Source: Agathobacter sp.
GTDB lineage: Bacteria; Bacillota; Clostridia; Lachnospirales; Lachnospiraceae
NCBI GenBank assembly: GCA_017481285.1
Contig: JAFUPI010000045.1
Coordinates: 1 to 35,559, forward strand
DNA length: 35,559 bases
Reading direction: 5' to 3'
Part shown: positions 1 to 8,700 of the stretch, piece by piece
Layout of the letters: each line of letters opens with the position of its first letter
How positions within the stretch are numbered: position 1 is the first letter of the stretch
Translations under genes and position numbers: made by a program
The notes under the pieces: generated by a model
What the model was told of the DNA's origin: nothing
The model's input: the letters and a program-made list of their open reading frames with translations, nothing else
The model's database searches: none

Positions 1-549
1 ACAGAACAGGCTAAGATTGACCTTGCAATCGCTATGATTACTCTTAAATATACTCAGTCAAACTCAGTATGTTATGTAAAAGGCGGACAGGCAATCGGTA
101 TCGGTGCTGGACAGCAGTCTCGTATCCACTGTACACGTCTTGCAGGAAGCAAGGCTGACAACTGGTGGTTACGTCAGTCTCCACAGGTACTTGGACTTCA
201 GTTCGTAGACGGCATCAAACGTGCAGATCGTGACAATGCAATCGACCTTTACATGGGCGAAGATTACATGGATGTACTTGCAGATGGTGCTTGGGAAAAC
301 ATCTTCAAAGTAAAACCAGCTGTATTTACAGCAGAAGAAAAACGTGCTTGGTTAGACAAGAACACAGACGTAGCACTTGGTTCTGACGCCTTCTTCCCAT
401 TCGGTGACAATATCGAAAGAGCAAAGAAGAGCGGTGTTAAATATGTAGCACAGCCAGGCGGCTCAGTTCGTGATGACCATGTTATCATGACTTGTAACAA
501 ATACGACATGGTAATGAGCTTTACAGGAATTCGTTTATTCCACCACTAA
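1..549 (+). CDS. purH: AICAR formyltransferase (PurH-type), C-terminal part
   Basis: Frame 1 is open from the first base, so the gene starts upstream of the window; 182 C-terminal residues are present. The enzyme transfers a formyl group from 10-formyl-THF to AICAR, the penultimate step of IMP synthesis in the cytosol. The block SNSVCYVKGGQAIGIGAGQQ is the typical AICAR-transformylase signature. GSKADNWW, ALGSDAFFPFGDNIERA, AQPGGSVRDD and the terminal FTGIRLFHH also fit the PurH C-terminal domain. The wording resembles the stand-alone formyltransferase common in Lachnospiraceae rather than the fused PurH, but the N-terminus needed to decide is outside the window. A strong hairpin terminator follows 21 bases after the stop. 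Confidence 0.92.
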   Translation, partial: TEQAKIDLAIAMITLKYTQSNSVCYVKGGQAIGIGAGQQSRIHCTRLAGSKADNWWLRQSPQVLGLQFVDGIKRADRDNAIDLYMGEDYMDVLADGAWENIFKVKPAVFTAEEKRAWLDKNTDVALGSDAFFPFGDNIERAKKSGVKYVAQPGGSVRDDHVIMTCNKYDMVMSFTGIRLFHH

Positions 550-570
550 TTAAAATTTGAAAAAAATTAG

Positions 571-602
571 AGCCCCTGTCCAAATTGGACAGGGGCTTTT
601 TG
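571..602. terminator. Bidirectional intrinsic terminator
   Basis: An 11-bp perfect stem (AGCCCCTGTCC / GGACAGGGGCT, loop AAATT) is followed by a T-run on the plus strand and by CTAATTTTTTT on the minus strand. It can end both the purH-type gene and the converging anti-sigma gene. Confidence 0.92.
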
Positions 603-1421
603 TCAAACTGCTTTCTTCCGATTCACGAACATATAAATTCCCACCAATACAATCATTTCACATACAATTATAACATAAGGAAGAATAAACAACGGCAGTC
701 CAAATCGTGTGTTAAATTCATGCAGAAGATGAATATACTCAAACATCAGTGATAATCCACCGAGGGGTAAAAAACATAATGCAGGACAGATGTTTTTTTT
801 GCGAAGACTCATGACAAGGGTGGCAATAAATGTGAGGATAAAGCAAACCGCTAACACTAGTATTTGCGTTGCTAAGAATGGCCCAATTTCTTCGGGTTTC
901 ATTCCAAATGGAAGAGTATTATTAAGTAGACGATGTCCAACAAATGTCATTAGTACGAAAGTGTAAGTCATAGCCGCAAACTCAATTCCTAATACCGGGA
1001 ATTTGATTTTGCTGGGAACTTGATGCTCCGTAAAATCAGGCAAGATTGCAAAAAGTGTTACAGCAATAAGTGCCGGGAAAATGTAGTTTACATAGGAAAC
1101 AAGTACACTATATCCGAAAGAATATGGGTTTAAATTTACGTAAAGCTGGATAAAGAGCAGAATTCCTGTCGCAATAAGCAGGGTTTGGTTCTTTTTATTT
1201 ACATTGATTTTTATTGTTTTAAAATAGTCGATTTCCTTTGGGGCATTTGCCTTGGCATGTTTGCAGTAAAGCATTTCTAAAGAGGTTCTCTCGTATAGCT
1301 TCTTACAGCTGACACATTCCTCAAAATGTTCCTCTACAAGCTGTTTACTCTCTGTTGAACACAGTTCATCTATGTAAGATGGGAGTAAATCTTTGATAAT
1401 ATTACAATTTATTTTTGGCAT
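603..1421 (-). CDS. Zinc-finger anti-sigma factor, multi-spanning membrane protein
   Basis: The 272-residue product starts with a cytoplasmic domain of about 75 residues. This carries a ZAS-type zinc-binding motif H-x3-C-x2-C (HFEECVSC, around residues 32-39), as in zf-HC2 anti-sigma factors. About six hydrophobic segments follow (roughly 78-97, 103-125, 145-165, 182-205, 212-235, 242-265). It lies 35 bp downstream of an ECF sigma gene on the same strand, with its own AGGAGG site, which is the usual sigma/anti-sigma arrangement. Its expected role is to hold the sigma factor at the membrane until an envelope signal releases it. The sensed signal cannot be read from the sequence, and the membrane part is not a family I can name. 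Confidence 0.85.
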   Translation of the reverse strand: MPKINCNIIKDLLPSYIDELCSTESKQLVEEHFEECVSCKKLYERTSLEMLYCKHAKANAPKEIDYFKTIKINVNKKNQTLLIATGILLFIQLYVNLNPYSFGYSVLVSYVNYIFPALIAVTLFAILPDFTEHQVPSKIKFPVLGIEFAAMTYTFVLMTFVGHRLLNNTLPFGMKPEEIGPFLATQILVLAVCFILTFIATLVMSLRKKNICPALCFLPLGGLSLMFEYIHLLHEFNTRFGLPLFILPYVIIVCEMIVLVGIYMFVNRKKAV

Positions 1422-1456
1422 AGCTGCCTCCTTCTAATAAAGATTCAAAATTCAAT

Positions 1457-1939
1457 TTAAGTTTCATTGTGGCCGGATAACTCGATGAGCTTTGTCTTAC
1501 CACGAAAATAAGTGACTCTAGCCCAGTTTTCGCTTTTTCCCATGATGTCTCCAATTTCACGGAAGGATAAATCACCGAAACTTCGTAGATAAATCACCTC
1601 ACGCATATCTTGGGGCAGGGTATGTAACTGTCTTAAAGTTTCCAAAAGTTCTATGCGTGACAGTGCCTGTCGTTCTGCAGATATTTCCGTTACAGATAGT
1701 TCTTCTGTAATATCAGTCATTGCAATTCGTTTATTTTTCTCCAAATACTGATAATAGGTATGTTTTCCTATCTGACACAACCAGGTGGAGAATTTGCAAG
1801 TATTGTCATAACGGTCAATAGACAGACATGCCTTGTAGAAGGTTTGCTGTGTCAGTTCCTCGGCCAGAGATTCGTTATGGCAAAGCGAGTATAAATATGA
1901 GTAGAGTAGTTTTGCATTTTCTTTAAAGAGCTCTTCCAT
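1457..1939 (-). CDS. ECF-type RNA polymerase sigma factor
   Basis: At 160 residues this is a normal length for an ECF sigma factor with only regions 2 and 4. Region 2 (about residues 5-70) contains LAEELTQQTFYKA and the WLCQIGKHTYYQYL stretch typical of region 2.3/2.4. Region 4 (about 100-155) contains LPQDMREVIYLRSFGDLSFR followed by the helix-turn-helix EIGDIMGKSENWARVTYFRG. The start has an AAGGAGG site spaced 6 bases upstream. The next gene is its zinc-finger anti-sigma factor. It is likely autoregulated from the candidate promoter just upstream. The subgroup (SigV/SigW-like or other) is not assigned. Confidence 0.92.
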   Translation of the reverse strand: MEELFKENAKLLYSYLYSLCHNESLAEELTQQTFYKACLSIDRYDNTCKFSTWLCQIGKHTYYQYLEKNKRIAMTDITEELSVTEISAERQALSRIELLETLRQLHTLPQDMREVIYLRSFGDLSFREIGDIMGKSENWARVTYFRGKTKLIELSGHNET

Positions 1940-1960
1940 TCAAACCTCCTTTCGTCTATA

Positions 1961-1987
1961 TATCCGTTTCAAAAGCATTTCGTTACA
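1961..1987 (-). promoter_or_regulatory. Candidate autoregulated ECF promoter
   Basis: Read on the minus strand, TGTAAC is followed after 15 bases by CGGATA, about 20 bases before the sigma gene start. The AAC-containing -35 is characteristic of ECF promoters. No sigma-A type promoter is evident here. This is an inference from position and motif only. Confidence 0.4.
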
Positions 1988-2054
1988 AAGAATTTTAAAT
2001 ATATTTGAGTAAAAACGCAAGTAAACGCGTATTATATTCGAGAAACAATATAAA

Positions 2055-2073
2055 TTTATCGAAAAACGATAAA
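2055..2073. promoter_or_regulatory. Inverted repeat, likely operator
   Basis: TTTATCG-AAAAA-CGATAAA is a perfect 7-bp dyad ending 6 bases before the -35 box of the DUF2975/XRE operon. It is a plausible binding site for the small Cro/CI-type regulator encoded at 2628-2852. Confidence 0.5.
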
Positions 2074-2079
2074 AATATA

Positions 2080-2108
2080 TTGACTTTCAATTTGTGTGGT
2101 AGTATTAT
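2080..2108 (+). promoter_or_regulatory. Sigma-A type promoter of the DUF2975 operon
   Basis: TTGACT (2080-2085), a 17-bp spacer and TATTAT (2103-2108). The predicted transcript would begin near 2115. Confidence 0.65.
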
Positions 2109-2115
2109 CCAGTTA

Positions 2116-2145
2116 AAGAGAGTAGTAAATACTGGAAACTCTCTT
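2116..2145 (+). other. Stem-loop at the predicted 5' end of the mRNA
   Basis: AAGAGAGT pairs perfectly with ACTCTCTT around a 14-base loop that contains a second small stem (AGT/ACT). It starts where the promoter at 2080-2108 should initiate and ends just before the GGAAGGA ribosome binding site, leaving that site free. It may act as a 5' stabiliser or translation control. Confidence 0.5.
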
Positions 2146-2162
2146 GGGAAGGAAATGATAGT

Positions 2163-2612
2163 ATGAAAAAAGAGACATTGATTAAACTTACCAAATATTT
2201 ATTAGATTTCATGTTTTTTGGAGGGATTGTGCTGACGGCAACATTGCCTATTACGTTAAAAATGTTGGGAGCTTTCTCAGAGAATTTTCATCAGCATTAT
2301 GGGGAATTGGTGCTTATTTACGTTGTTTTGGGCATTGCAGCGGTGGTGATTTTGCGAGAACTTCGCAAGATTTTTAAAACCGTAGTAAATAAAAATTGTT
2401 TCGTTAGAGAAAATGTAGTAAGCCTCGACAAGATGTGTAAATGGAGCTTTTTTATCGTACTCATGTCCATTATCCGCACCATCGTATTTGTAACACCTGC
2501 TATGCTGGTTGTGGTTTTGGTGTTTACCATTGCAGGGCTGTTTAGTAAGGTCTTAGGTTTCGTGTTTGAGGAAGCAGTGGGCTATAAAGAAGAAAATGAC
2601 TTTACCATTTAA
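2163..2612 (+). CDS. DUF2975 family membrane protein
   Basis: The product has 149 residues with four predicted membrane segments (about 13-33, 45-65, 95-115, 118-138). Between segments 2 and 3 lies the LRKIFKTVVNKNCFVRENV region; a hydrophilic loop reading N-x-F-x-x-x-N is characteristic of DUF2975 proteins. A small XRE regulator gene starts 15 bp downstream, and DUF2975 plus a YozG-type regulator is a recurrent Firmicute pair. The biochemical function of the family is unknown; the pair may be a membrane-linked regulatory module. The start is supported by GGAAGGA 8-10 bases upstream. Expression probably comes from the promoter and dyad at 2055-2108. Confidence 0.82.
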   Translation: MKKETLIKLTKYLLDFMFFGGIVLTATLPITLKMLGAFSENFHQHYGELVLIYVVLGIAAVVILRELRKIFKTVVNKNCFVRENVVSLDKMCKWSFFIVLMSIIRTIVFVTPAMLVVVLVFTIAGLFSKVLGFVFEEAVGYKEENDFTI

Positions 2613-2627
2613 GAATGGAGTGACGAT

Positions 2628-2852
2628 ATGGCAATTCGAATTAATTTAGATGTAATGATGGCAAAAAGAAAAAAGGGGCTGACCGAACTGGCAAAGGAAG
2701 TGGATATTACCTTGGCGAATCTATCCATCTTGAAAAATGGAAAGGCAAAGGCGGTACGATTGGAAACCTTGAATGCAATTTGCAAGGCACTGCAGTGTCA
2801 GCCGGGCGATATTCTCGAATATGTAGAAGAGGATGAAGAGAACGTGGAATAG
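2628..2852 (+). CDS. Small Cro/CI (XRE) family regulator, YozG-like
   Basis: The 74-residue protein is essentially one helix-turn-helix domain. LTELAKEVDITLANLSILKN (about 18-37) is the HTH, and LNAICKALQCQPGDILEY (about 48-65) is the typical C-terminal end of single-domain Cro/CI regulators such as B. subtilis YozG. An acidic tail follows (EEDEENVE). It lies between the DUF2975 gene and the DUF4173-like gene in one operon, and its stop codon touches the AGGAGG site of the next gene. It probably binds the dyad at 2055-2073 and controls its own operon. This is an inference from gene order, not from a known binding site. Confidence 0.88.
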   Translation: MAIRINLDVMMAKRKKGLTELAKEVDITLANLSILKNGKAKAVRLETLNAICKALQCQPGDILEYVEEDEENVE

Positions 2853-2864
2853 GAGGATGAAAAG

Positions 2865-4475
2865 ATGAGTGATGAGAAAATAGTTTTAGTAGAAGCAACA
2901 CCAGTCACACAGACGGTTGAGACACTGACGTTATATGACACGCATATGAAAGAAAATTTCCATATCTTTGGTGCAGCATCCATTCTATATGGACTTTTGT
3001 ATGTGATTTGCATGTTTAAAAATGATGCAGGTATTTCGTATCCAATTTTTGTAGCAGGTACAATCGGATATATTGTTTTCTGTTTGCGAAAGTTGGAAAT
3101 GAAACTGAAAAAAGAAAGTAGATTTTATATCATTAGCATGATGTTACTGGCAATATCTACCTTTTGTACGGATGATAGTAGAATTATTTTCTGTAATAAA
3201 ACAGGTGTGTTCTTGCTGACTATCTGTATGTTGCTGGGCGTGATGTACGATACAAAGGCATGGAATTTAGGAAAGTATTTAGGTGCGATTGGAAAAGTAT
3301 GTGTTATGGCGATTGGTCAAATAGGACGTCCTTTTTCTGATGCTGTCTGGTACTGTAAGAATAAATTAGACAAAAAGAATAGCAAATACCTGTATCTTTT
3401 GTTGGGATTTGGAATCACGATTCCATTGTTTGTGGTTGTGTTTATGTTGCTTTCCAGTGCGGATGCGGTATTTCGCAATATGGCAGAGCGTATCTTGAGC
3501 AACGTCTCTGGTGGAGATATTTATTTGATGACCCTAATGTTTCTTTTTATGGTCCTTGCAAGCTACTGCATGATAGCATATATGTGCAAAAAAGAGATAA
3601 AAGAAGAGGTAATTGATTCTAGAAAATGGGAGCCGCTCATCGGTATTCCTGTTGCATCTGTTCTTTCTCTTTTGTATCTGGTGTTTAGTGGAATTCAGAT
3701 TTTGTATCTGTTTATGGGAAATATGCAGTTGCCAGAGGGGTATACTTATGCAGAATATGCGAGAGAAGGATTTTTTCAGTTGTTGGCGGTTAGTATTCTT
3801 AACCTGGCGATTGTACTAATTGGATTGTATTTCTTCAAGCCTAGCAAAGTACTCAAAGCAGTGTTAGCGGTGATGTCTTTGTGTACCTTTATCATGATTT
3901 CCTCTAGTGCAATGCGAATGATTATTTACATTCAGTATTATTACTTAACATTTCTTCGCATTTTAGTGCTTTGGAGCCTGGTAGTGCTGTTTTTGATTTT
4001 TGCAGGAGTCATTATCTATATTGTAAGAGAGGACTTTCCGCTGTTTCGCTATAGCCTTGTGGTGTTTACTTGTCTGTACGTTTGTTTATCCTTCAGTCAT
4101 CCAGATTATTGGATTGCAAAGGTAAATCTGGCGAGTACAGAAAGCTCTCGTAGCGAGTTTTTCAAAGGGGAAGCATATAATGACTATAGATTTTTAAGTG
4201 ATTTGAATGCGGATGCAGCACCTGTAATGCTGGATTGGATAAAGGATGAAGGATATTCTTTGGATAGTTATTATTTGGAAGATATGGGTTTTGATGAGTA
4301 TTTAGGAGAGGTAAAAGGGATGGAGGATAAAAATGAACTGGATGAGAAGGCATGGTGTGCATACAGATATCCACAACGGTTACGTGAAAATTGTAAGGAG
4401 ATTGGTTTATGGAATTTCAATGTTTCTAGGTTTCTTGCTGATTATTTGGGTGGTTTGGGGCAATACGGCTCTTGA
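2865..4475 (+). CDS. DUF4173/DUF4153-like multi-spanning membrane protein
   Basis: The 536-residue protein has a short polar N-terminus, about ten to eleven hydrophobic segments between residues 30 and 420, and a soluble C-terminal tail of about 115 residues. The YPIFVAGTIGYIVFCLRKL stretch, the central SSADAVF region and the C-terminal LWNFNVSRFLADYL resemble DUF4173-type proteins. These are common in Clostridia next to DUF2975 and XRE genes. No enzymatic motif is evident and the function is unknown. The start follows AGGAGG with good spacing, 12 bp after the regulator stop. The last 143 bp (4333-4475) are also coding, in another frame, for the metallophosphoesterase. The family-like C-terminal motif argues that the overlap is real and not an accidental extension. 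Confidence 0.7.
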   Translation: MSDEKIVLVEATPVTQTVETLTLYDTHMKENFHIFGAASILYGLLYVICMFKNDAGISYPIFVAGTIGYIVFCLRKLEMKLKKESRFYIISMMLLAISTFCTDDSRIIFCNKTGVFLLTICMLLGVMYDTKAWNLGKYLGAIGKVCVMAIGQIGRPFSDAVWYCKNKLDKKNSKYLYLLLGFGITIPLFVVVFMLLSSADAVFRNMAERILSNVSGGDIYLMTLMFLFMVLASYCMIAYMCKKEIKEEVIDSRKWEPLIGIPVASVLSLLYLVFSGIQILYLFMGNMQLPEGYTYAEYAREGFFQLLAVSILNLAIVLIGLYFFKPSKVLKAVLAVMSLCTFIMISSSAMRMIIYIQYYYLTFLRILVLWSLVVLFLIFAGVIIYIVREDFPLFRYSLVVFTCLYVCLSFSHPDYWIAKVNLASTESSRSEFFKGEAYNDYRFLSDLNADAAPVMLDWIKDEGYSLDSYYLEDMGFDEYLGEVKGMEDKNELDEKAWCAYRYPQRLRENCKEIGLWNFNVSRFLADYLGGLGQYGS

Positions 4476-5232
4476 ATTAAATGAATACAAAATAAAAAGT
4501 GAACGATTGCCTGAAAATTTTGATGGTTTTCGCATTGTACAGATATCAGACTTACACAATGCTGAAATGGGCGAGGATAATGTAAAACTATTGGATATGA
4601 TTGAGACAGCAGATCCAGATATTATAGCAATCACCGGCGATATGATAGACCACAGAAAAACAGATGTGGAGATTGCACTTCAGTTTGCAGCGAAAGCAGT
4701 AGAAATCGCACCCTGTTACTATGTAACAGGAAATCATGAAGCATGTGTGCCAAGGACGGAGTATTTAGAACTTGAGCAGGGATTAGTCACTTTAGGTGTA
4801 CATGTACTGCATGATGAAGAGATTTTCCTGGAGAAAGATGGACAAAGCATTACTTTGGTGGGGATGGACGATCCTACCTTTCAGCAAAATTTTAATGGCG
4901 TAAGATACAATATGACTTCGGATGGAATCAGCAGCTTGTTTTCCGGTGAAGAATTTCATATTTTACTTTCTCATCGTCCAGAGTTTTTTTCAGAGTATGT
5001 GGGAGCGGATGTGGATTTGGTATTGTCCGGTCATGCACATGGAGGACAGTTTCGTCTTCCGTTTATTGGTGGCCTGGCAGCACCAAATCAAGGGCTTTTC
5101 CCAAAGTATGATGCTGGGGTATTTACAGAAGGGAATACCAATATGGTTGTAAGTCGAGGGATAGGAAATAGTATCTTTCCATTTCGATTTAATAACCGAC
5201 CAGAGATTATTTTGATAGAGCTGGGAAGATAG
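4333..5232 (+). CDS. Membrane-anchored metallophosphoesterase, YkuE-like
   Basis: A 299-residue calcineurin-like phosphoesterase with one N-terminal membrane segment (about 27-45). The metal-binding motifs appear in order: D73-x-H75 (QISDLHN), GD (AITGDMIDH), GNHE (VTGNHEA), H in LLSHRPE, and GHAHGGQ near residue 235. Relatives such as YkuE hydrolyse phosphoesters outside or at the membrane; the substrate here is unknown. The ATG at 4333 has an ideal GGAGG six bases upstream (4322-4326), but this start overlaps the previous gene by 143 bp. The first 18 residues look atypical. GTG 4384 or ATG 4420 are alternative in-frame starts with poorer ribosome binding sites; even these leave an overlap. 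Translational coupling with the upstream gene is likely. Confidence 0.85.
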   Translation: MNWMRRHGVHTDIHNGYVKIVRRLVYGISMFLGFLLIIWVVWGNTALELNEYKIKSERLPENFDGFRIVQISDLHNAEMGEDNVKLLDMIETADPDIIAITGDMIDHRKTDVEIALQFAAKAVEIAPCYYVTGNHEACVPRTEYLELEQGLVTLGVHVLHDEEIFLEKDGQSITLVGMDDPTFQQNFNGVRYNMTSDGISSLFSGEEFHILLSHRPEFFSEYVGADVDLVLSGHAHGGQFRLPFIGGLAAPNQGLFPKYDAGVFTEGNTNMVVSRGIGNSIFPFRFNNRPEIILIELGR

Positions 5233-5263
5233 CATTATCCAATCATTCCCAGGATAAAGTCTG

Positions 5264-5292
5264 TTGACAAAATACGCGAGTTAGTTTAAACT
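5264..5292 (+). promoter_or_regulatory. Promoter overlapping a palindromic operator
   Basis: TTGACA (5264-5269), a 17-bp spacer and TAAACT (5287-5292). The spacer and -10 box are embedded in the perfect palindrome 5270-5305. A repressor bound to the central TTAGTTTAAACTAA would block polymerase. It would drive the small membrane protein gene at 5339. Confidence 0.45.
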
Positions 5293-5312
5293 AACTCGCG
5301 TATTTGTTTTTT
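5270..5312 (+). terminator. Perfect 36-bp palindrome with T-run
   Basis: Positions 5270-5305 are perfectly self-complementary (18-bp arms, centre between 5287 and 5288), followed by G and six T. As RNA this is a terminator for the metallophosphoesterase operon. As DNA it also contains a symmetric operator-like core, discussed with the overlapping promoter. Confidence 0.7.
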
Positions 5313-5338
5313 AGAACATAAAAAGAAAGAGGTATATC

Positions 5339-5527
5339 ATGAATCAGAAAAGACAGATTTTAAATTGGACCATGCTAATTTCACTTATCGTAGTATTTGC
5401 ATCCGGAATTTTGGTAAAACCATTTCCAAGTATGTGGATGGGAATCGCCCATGCGGTATCAGGAGTAGTGCTGTTTGTGAGTGCTATGATACATATCGTG
5501 GGACATATGAGAATTCGAAAATCATAA
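5339..5527 (+). CDS. Small two-helix membrane protein, DUF4405/cytochrome b-like
   Basis: The 62-residue protein has two hydrophobic helices (about 10-28 and 33-56) and histidines H38, H52 and H56 in or near the second. The spacing resembles the heme-ligating helices of DUF4405-type small cytochrome b proteins, but the protein is shorter than full DUF4405 domains, so heme binding is an inference. GAGG lies about 9 bases upstream of the ATG. It is monocistronic, between the palindrome at 5270-5305 and the terminator at 5599-5624. The operator-like palindrome suggests metal- or redox-responsive control. Confidence 0.6.
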   Translation: MNQKRQILNWTMLISLIVVFASGILVKPFPSMWMGIAHAVSGVVLFVSAMIHIVGHMRIRKS

Positions 5528-5598
5528 AGAGCTAAACCGCTGAGGATGCGCAGCTCGCGGAGAAGAAAATAGTTGCCTAGCAACACCGCTCGCGCACG
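5528..5598. other. GC-rich intergenic stretch with short inverted repeats
   Basis: This stretch is clearly more GC-rich than its surroundings. It holds CpG-dense words (GCGCAGCTCGCGG, CCGCTCGCGC) and a small hairpin GTTGC-CTA-GCAAC. I see no credible open reading frame. It may be an intergenic repeat or the 3' untranslated part of the upstream mRNA. Confidence 0.35.
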
Positions 5599-5624
5599 AA
5601 GAGTTCGCAAGCGAACTCTTTTTT
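5599..5624 (+). terminator. Intrinsic terminator
   Basis: AAGAGTTCGC-AA-GCGAACTCTT is a 10-bp perfect stem followed by a run of T. It ends the small membrane protein transcript. Confidence 0.88.
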
Positions 5625-5660
5625 ATTAAAAATAAAATGGGCATTTTTTAGGACACGCAG

Positions 5661-5672
5661 TTGTGATATAAT
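5661..5672 (+). promoter_or_regulatory. Extended -10 promoter upstream of addB
   Basis: TGATATAAT (TG-N-TATAAT; -10 at 5667-5672) lies about 60 bases before the addB start. There is no good -35 at 17 bp, which is compatible with an extended -10 promoter. Confidence 0.5.
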
Positions 5673-5735
5673 GAGTGCAAGTAAGTTTGTGAGGGAGCAC
5701 CCATAAAACAAATAGTGGAATAGCGAGGATTTTAC

Positions 5736-8700
5736 ATGGCGCTAAAATTAATTTTGGGCAATTCAGGTGGTGGTAAAACAGAATACATGTATGAACAGGT
5801 AGTGAAAGCAGCGGAGGCTAATCCAAAGCAGAACTATCTTGTTGTGGTGCCTGAACAGTTTACCATGCAGACACAGCGAAAACTGGTGGATTTGTCTACC
5901 AATCATGCAATTATGAATATTGATGTTCTCAGTTTTCAGCGTTTGGCCTATCGTATTTTCGATGAACTGGGAAAGACGGATATCAAGATTTTAGAGGAAA
6001 CTGGTAAGAGTCTGGTGCTTCGCAAAATTGCACAGGAAAAGGCAGAACAGCTTAGTGTTTTAAAAAGCAATATGCATCGCATGGGATATATCGGAGAGGT
6101 GAAATCCTTTATTTCTGAGTTGATGCAGTATAATATTTCTCCAAGTCAGTTAGAGGATTGTATCAAAGAAGAGAAGTTTTCGAAGAGCCTGACGTCGAAA
6201 TTGCAGGATATTTCGGTTATGTATCAGGGCTTTGCAGAGTTTTTGGAAGGAAAATATATTACACAAGAGGAACTATTGCATGTGTTGATTCGCATTGCAG
6301 ATGAGTCCAAGATTTTAAAAGATAGTGTGCTCGTTTTGGACGAGTTTACGGGATTTACGCCAGTTCAGGTGGAATTACTTCGTAAACTAATGTCTATTTG
6401 TAGTGAGATTTGGGTTTCACTTACGATCGATGCAAAGGAAAACTTTTTCCATAGCAGAGGGATGCAGGAATTATTTGATATGCCGAAGAAAACCATCGGC
6501 ACCCTTATGGATTTGGCGAAACAGACACATACGGAAGTGCTAGAGCCAGTGGTAATTACAGGGGGAGAGAAAAAGCGTTTTAAAGACGCACCATCTCTCT
6601 ATTTCATGGAGCAGAATCTATTTCGCAGCAGTTATCAGAGAAAATTTGGAGAAACCGAAGAAATCCAGATTTTTTCATTGAAAAATCCAAAGGAGGAGCT
6701 GACATGGGCTGCGAGAAAAATCAATGATTTGGTACAGAATCAGGGATATCGCTATCGTGATATTGCGGTAGTATCTGGAGATGTAGAAACTTATGGAAAT
6801 TATGTGGAACAGATTTGTGGGAAATACAAGATTCCGTATTTCCTTGATAAGACCAAAGAAGTATTGTTCCATCCATTTATCGAGTTCGTTCGTGGACTGT
6901 TAGAGGTGATTAGTAGCGATTTCTCTTATCATAGTGTGATGCGTTTGCTTCGCACGGGGTATTGTCAGCTCGAACAACAGGAAATTGATATATTAGAAAA
7001 TTATTTGCTTGCTACAGGTATTCGCGGTCAGAAGATGTGGAGCAAGCGTTGGCTTCGTTTGCCAAAGAATGAAAGAGCCTATGATTTAGAAAAACTGGAG
7101 ACCATTCGTCAGAAGTTCATGGTTGATTTGGAACCCGTACTTCAGGGATTTGGGAAAAAGGAAGATAGGAAAGCCACTGTTGAAGAGATGGTACAAGCGA
7201 TTTATGCCTACATGGTAGCTCTCGATGTAGAAACACAGCTTTTCCAAAAAGAAAAAGAATTATTACAGGCTGGAGAACAGACGAAATCCAAGGAATATGG
7301 GCAGATTTATCGGGTAGTGATGGAACTGTTCGAAAAATGTATTCAGGTACTTGGAAAAGAATGCTTGTCTATTCAGGAACTCAGTGAAATTTTAGATGCG
7401 GGCTTTGAGGCTGCGAAAGTGGCGGTAATTCCACCTGGGTATGACAGTGTTACGATTGGTGATATTGAGAGAACTCGTCTAAATCATGTAAAAGTATTGC
7501 TTTTCTTAGGCGTAAACGAAGGTATCGTGCCGAAATCCATAAATCAGGGAGGGATTATTTCCCAGTATGAACGTGATGCTATGGAAGCGGCAGACATTAC
7601 TTTGGCACCAGGAGCGAGAGAACAGGCATTTATTCAGAAATTTTATTTGTATTTAAATATGACGAAGCCTTCCCATCAGTTGTGCTTAACATATAGCCGA
7701 GTGGATCGTGAGGGAAAAGCATTACGCCCATCGTATCTGATTCGCACGATTTTGCGTATGTTTCCGGATATGAAGGTACAGGAAATGGAAGAATTGGAGA
7801 ATCAGCTAGATGTTTCCACAACCATGGCAGCTAGAGAATATTTCCTTGCAGGGGAACGAAGTCCAGAGTGGTATGCCTTGGCAAAATGCTTTATGGAAAG
7901 TGATGATGAGCAGGTTCGTGCCAATACCAAGGCAATTTTGGATGCGTTCTATTATCAGTATAATCACGACCCAATCAGCCATGTGGTAGCAGAAGCAATC
8001 TATGGTAAGAACATAGAGGGCAGTGTAACCCGATTGGAAAAGTTTGCAAAATGTGCATATTCCCATTATTTGTCTTATGGTTTGAAACTACGAGAACGAG
8101 AAGAAAGTGGTTTCGAAAGTGTGGATATGGGAAATCTGTACCACACGGCAGTGGAAATCTACAGTAAGAAATTAGCGGAATCAGAATATGATTGGTTTAC
8201 AGTGCCAGAGGAAACAAGGGATAGCTATGCCCAGACAGCAATGGAAGAAGCAATTTTGGCCTATCCGAACTTAAGTATTTATGCGACTGCCGAAAATGCC
8301 CATATGGCAGGCCGTATGAATCATATCTTCAAACAGACGATTTGGGCACTTACGACGCAGGTGCGAAAGGGGCGATTTGTCCCAAATGATTTTGAAGTGT
8401 CTTTCTCGAAGGCGGATCACTTGGAGGCATTGGAATTTGATTTGGAAAAGGATAATAATATCCAGCTTCGTGGTCGTATTGACCGCTTGGATACCTGCGT
8501 GGACGATAATCGTTTGTATGTAAAGGTAATTGATTACAAATCGGGAAATACTAAGTTTGATTTGCTCCAACTTTATCATGGTATGCAGCTTCAGTTAGTA
8601 GTATATATGAATGCCGCTATGGAATTAGAGAAGAAAAAACATGCCAAAAAAGAAATCGTGCCGGGTGGACTTTTCTATTATCACATTGATGATCCAGTGG

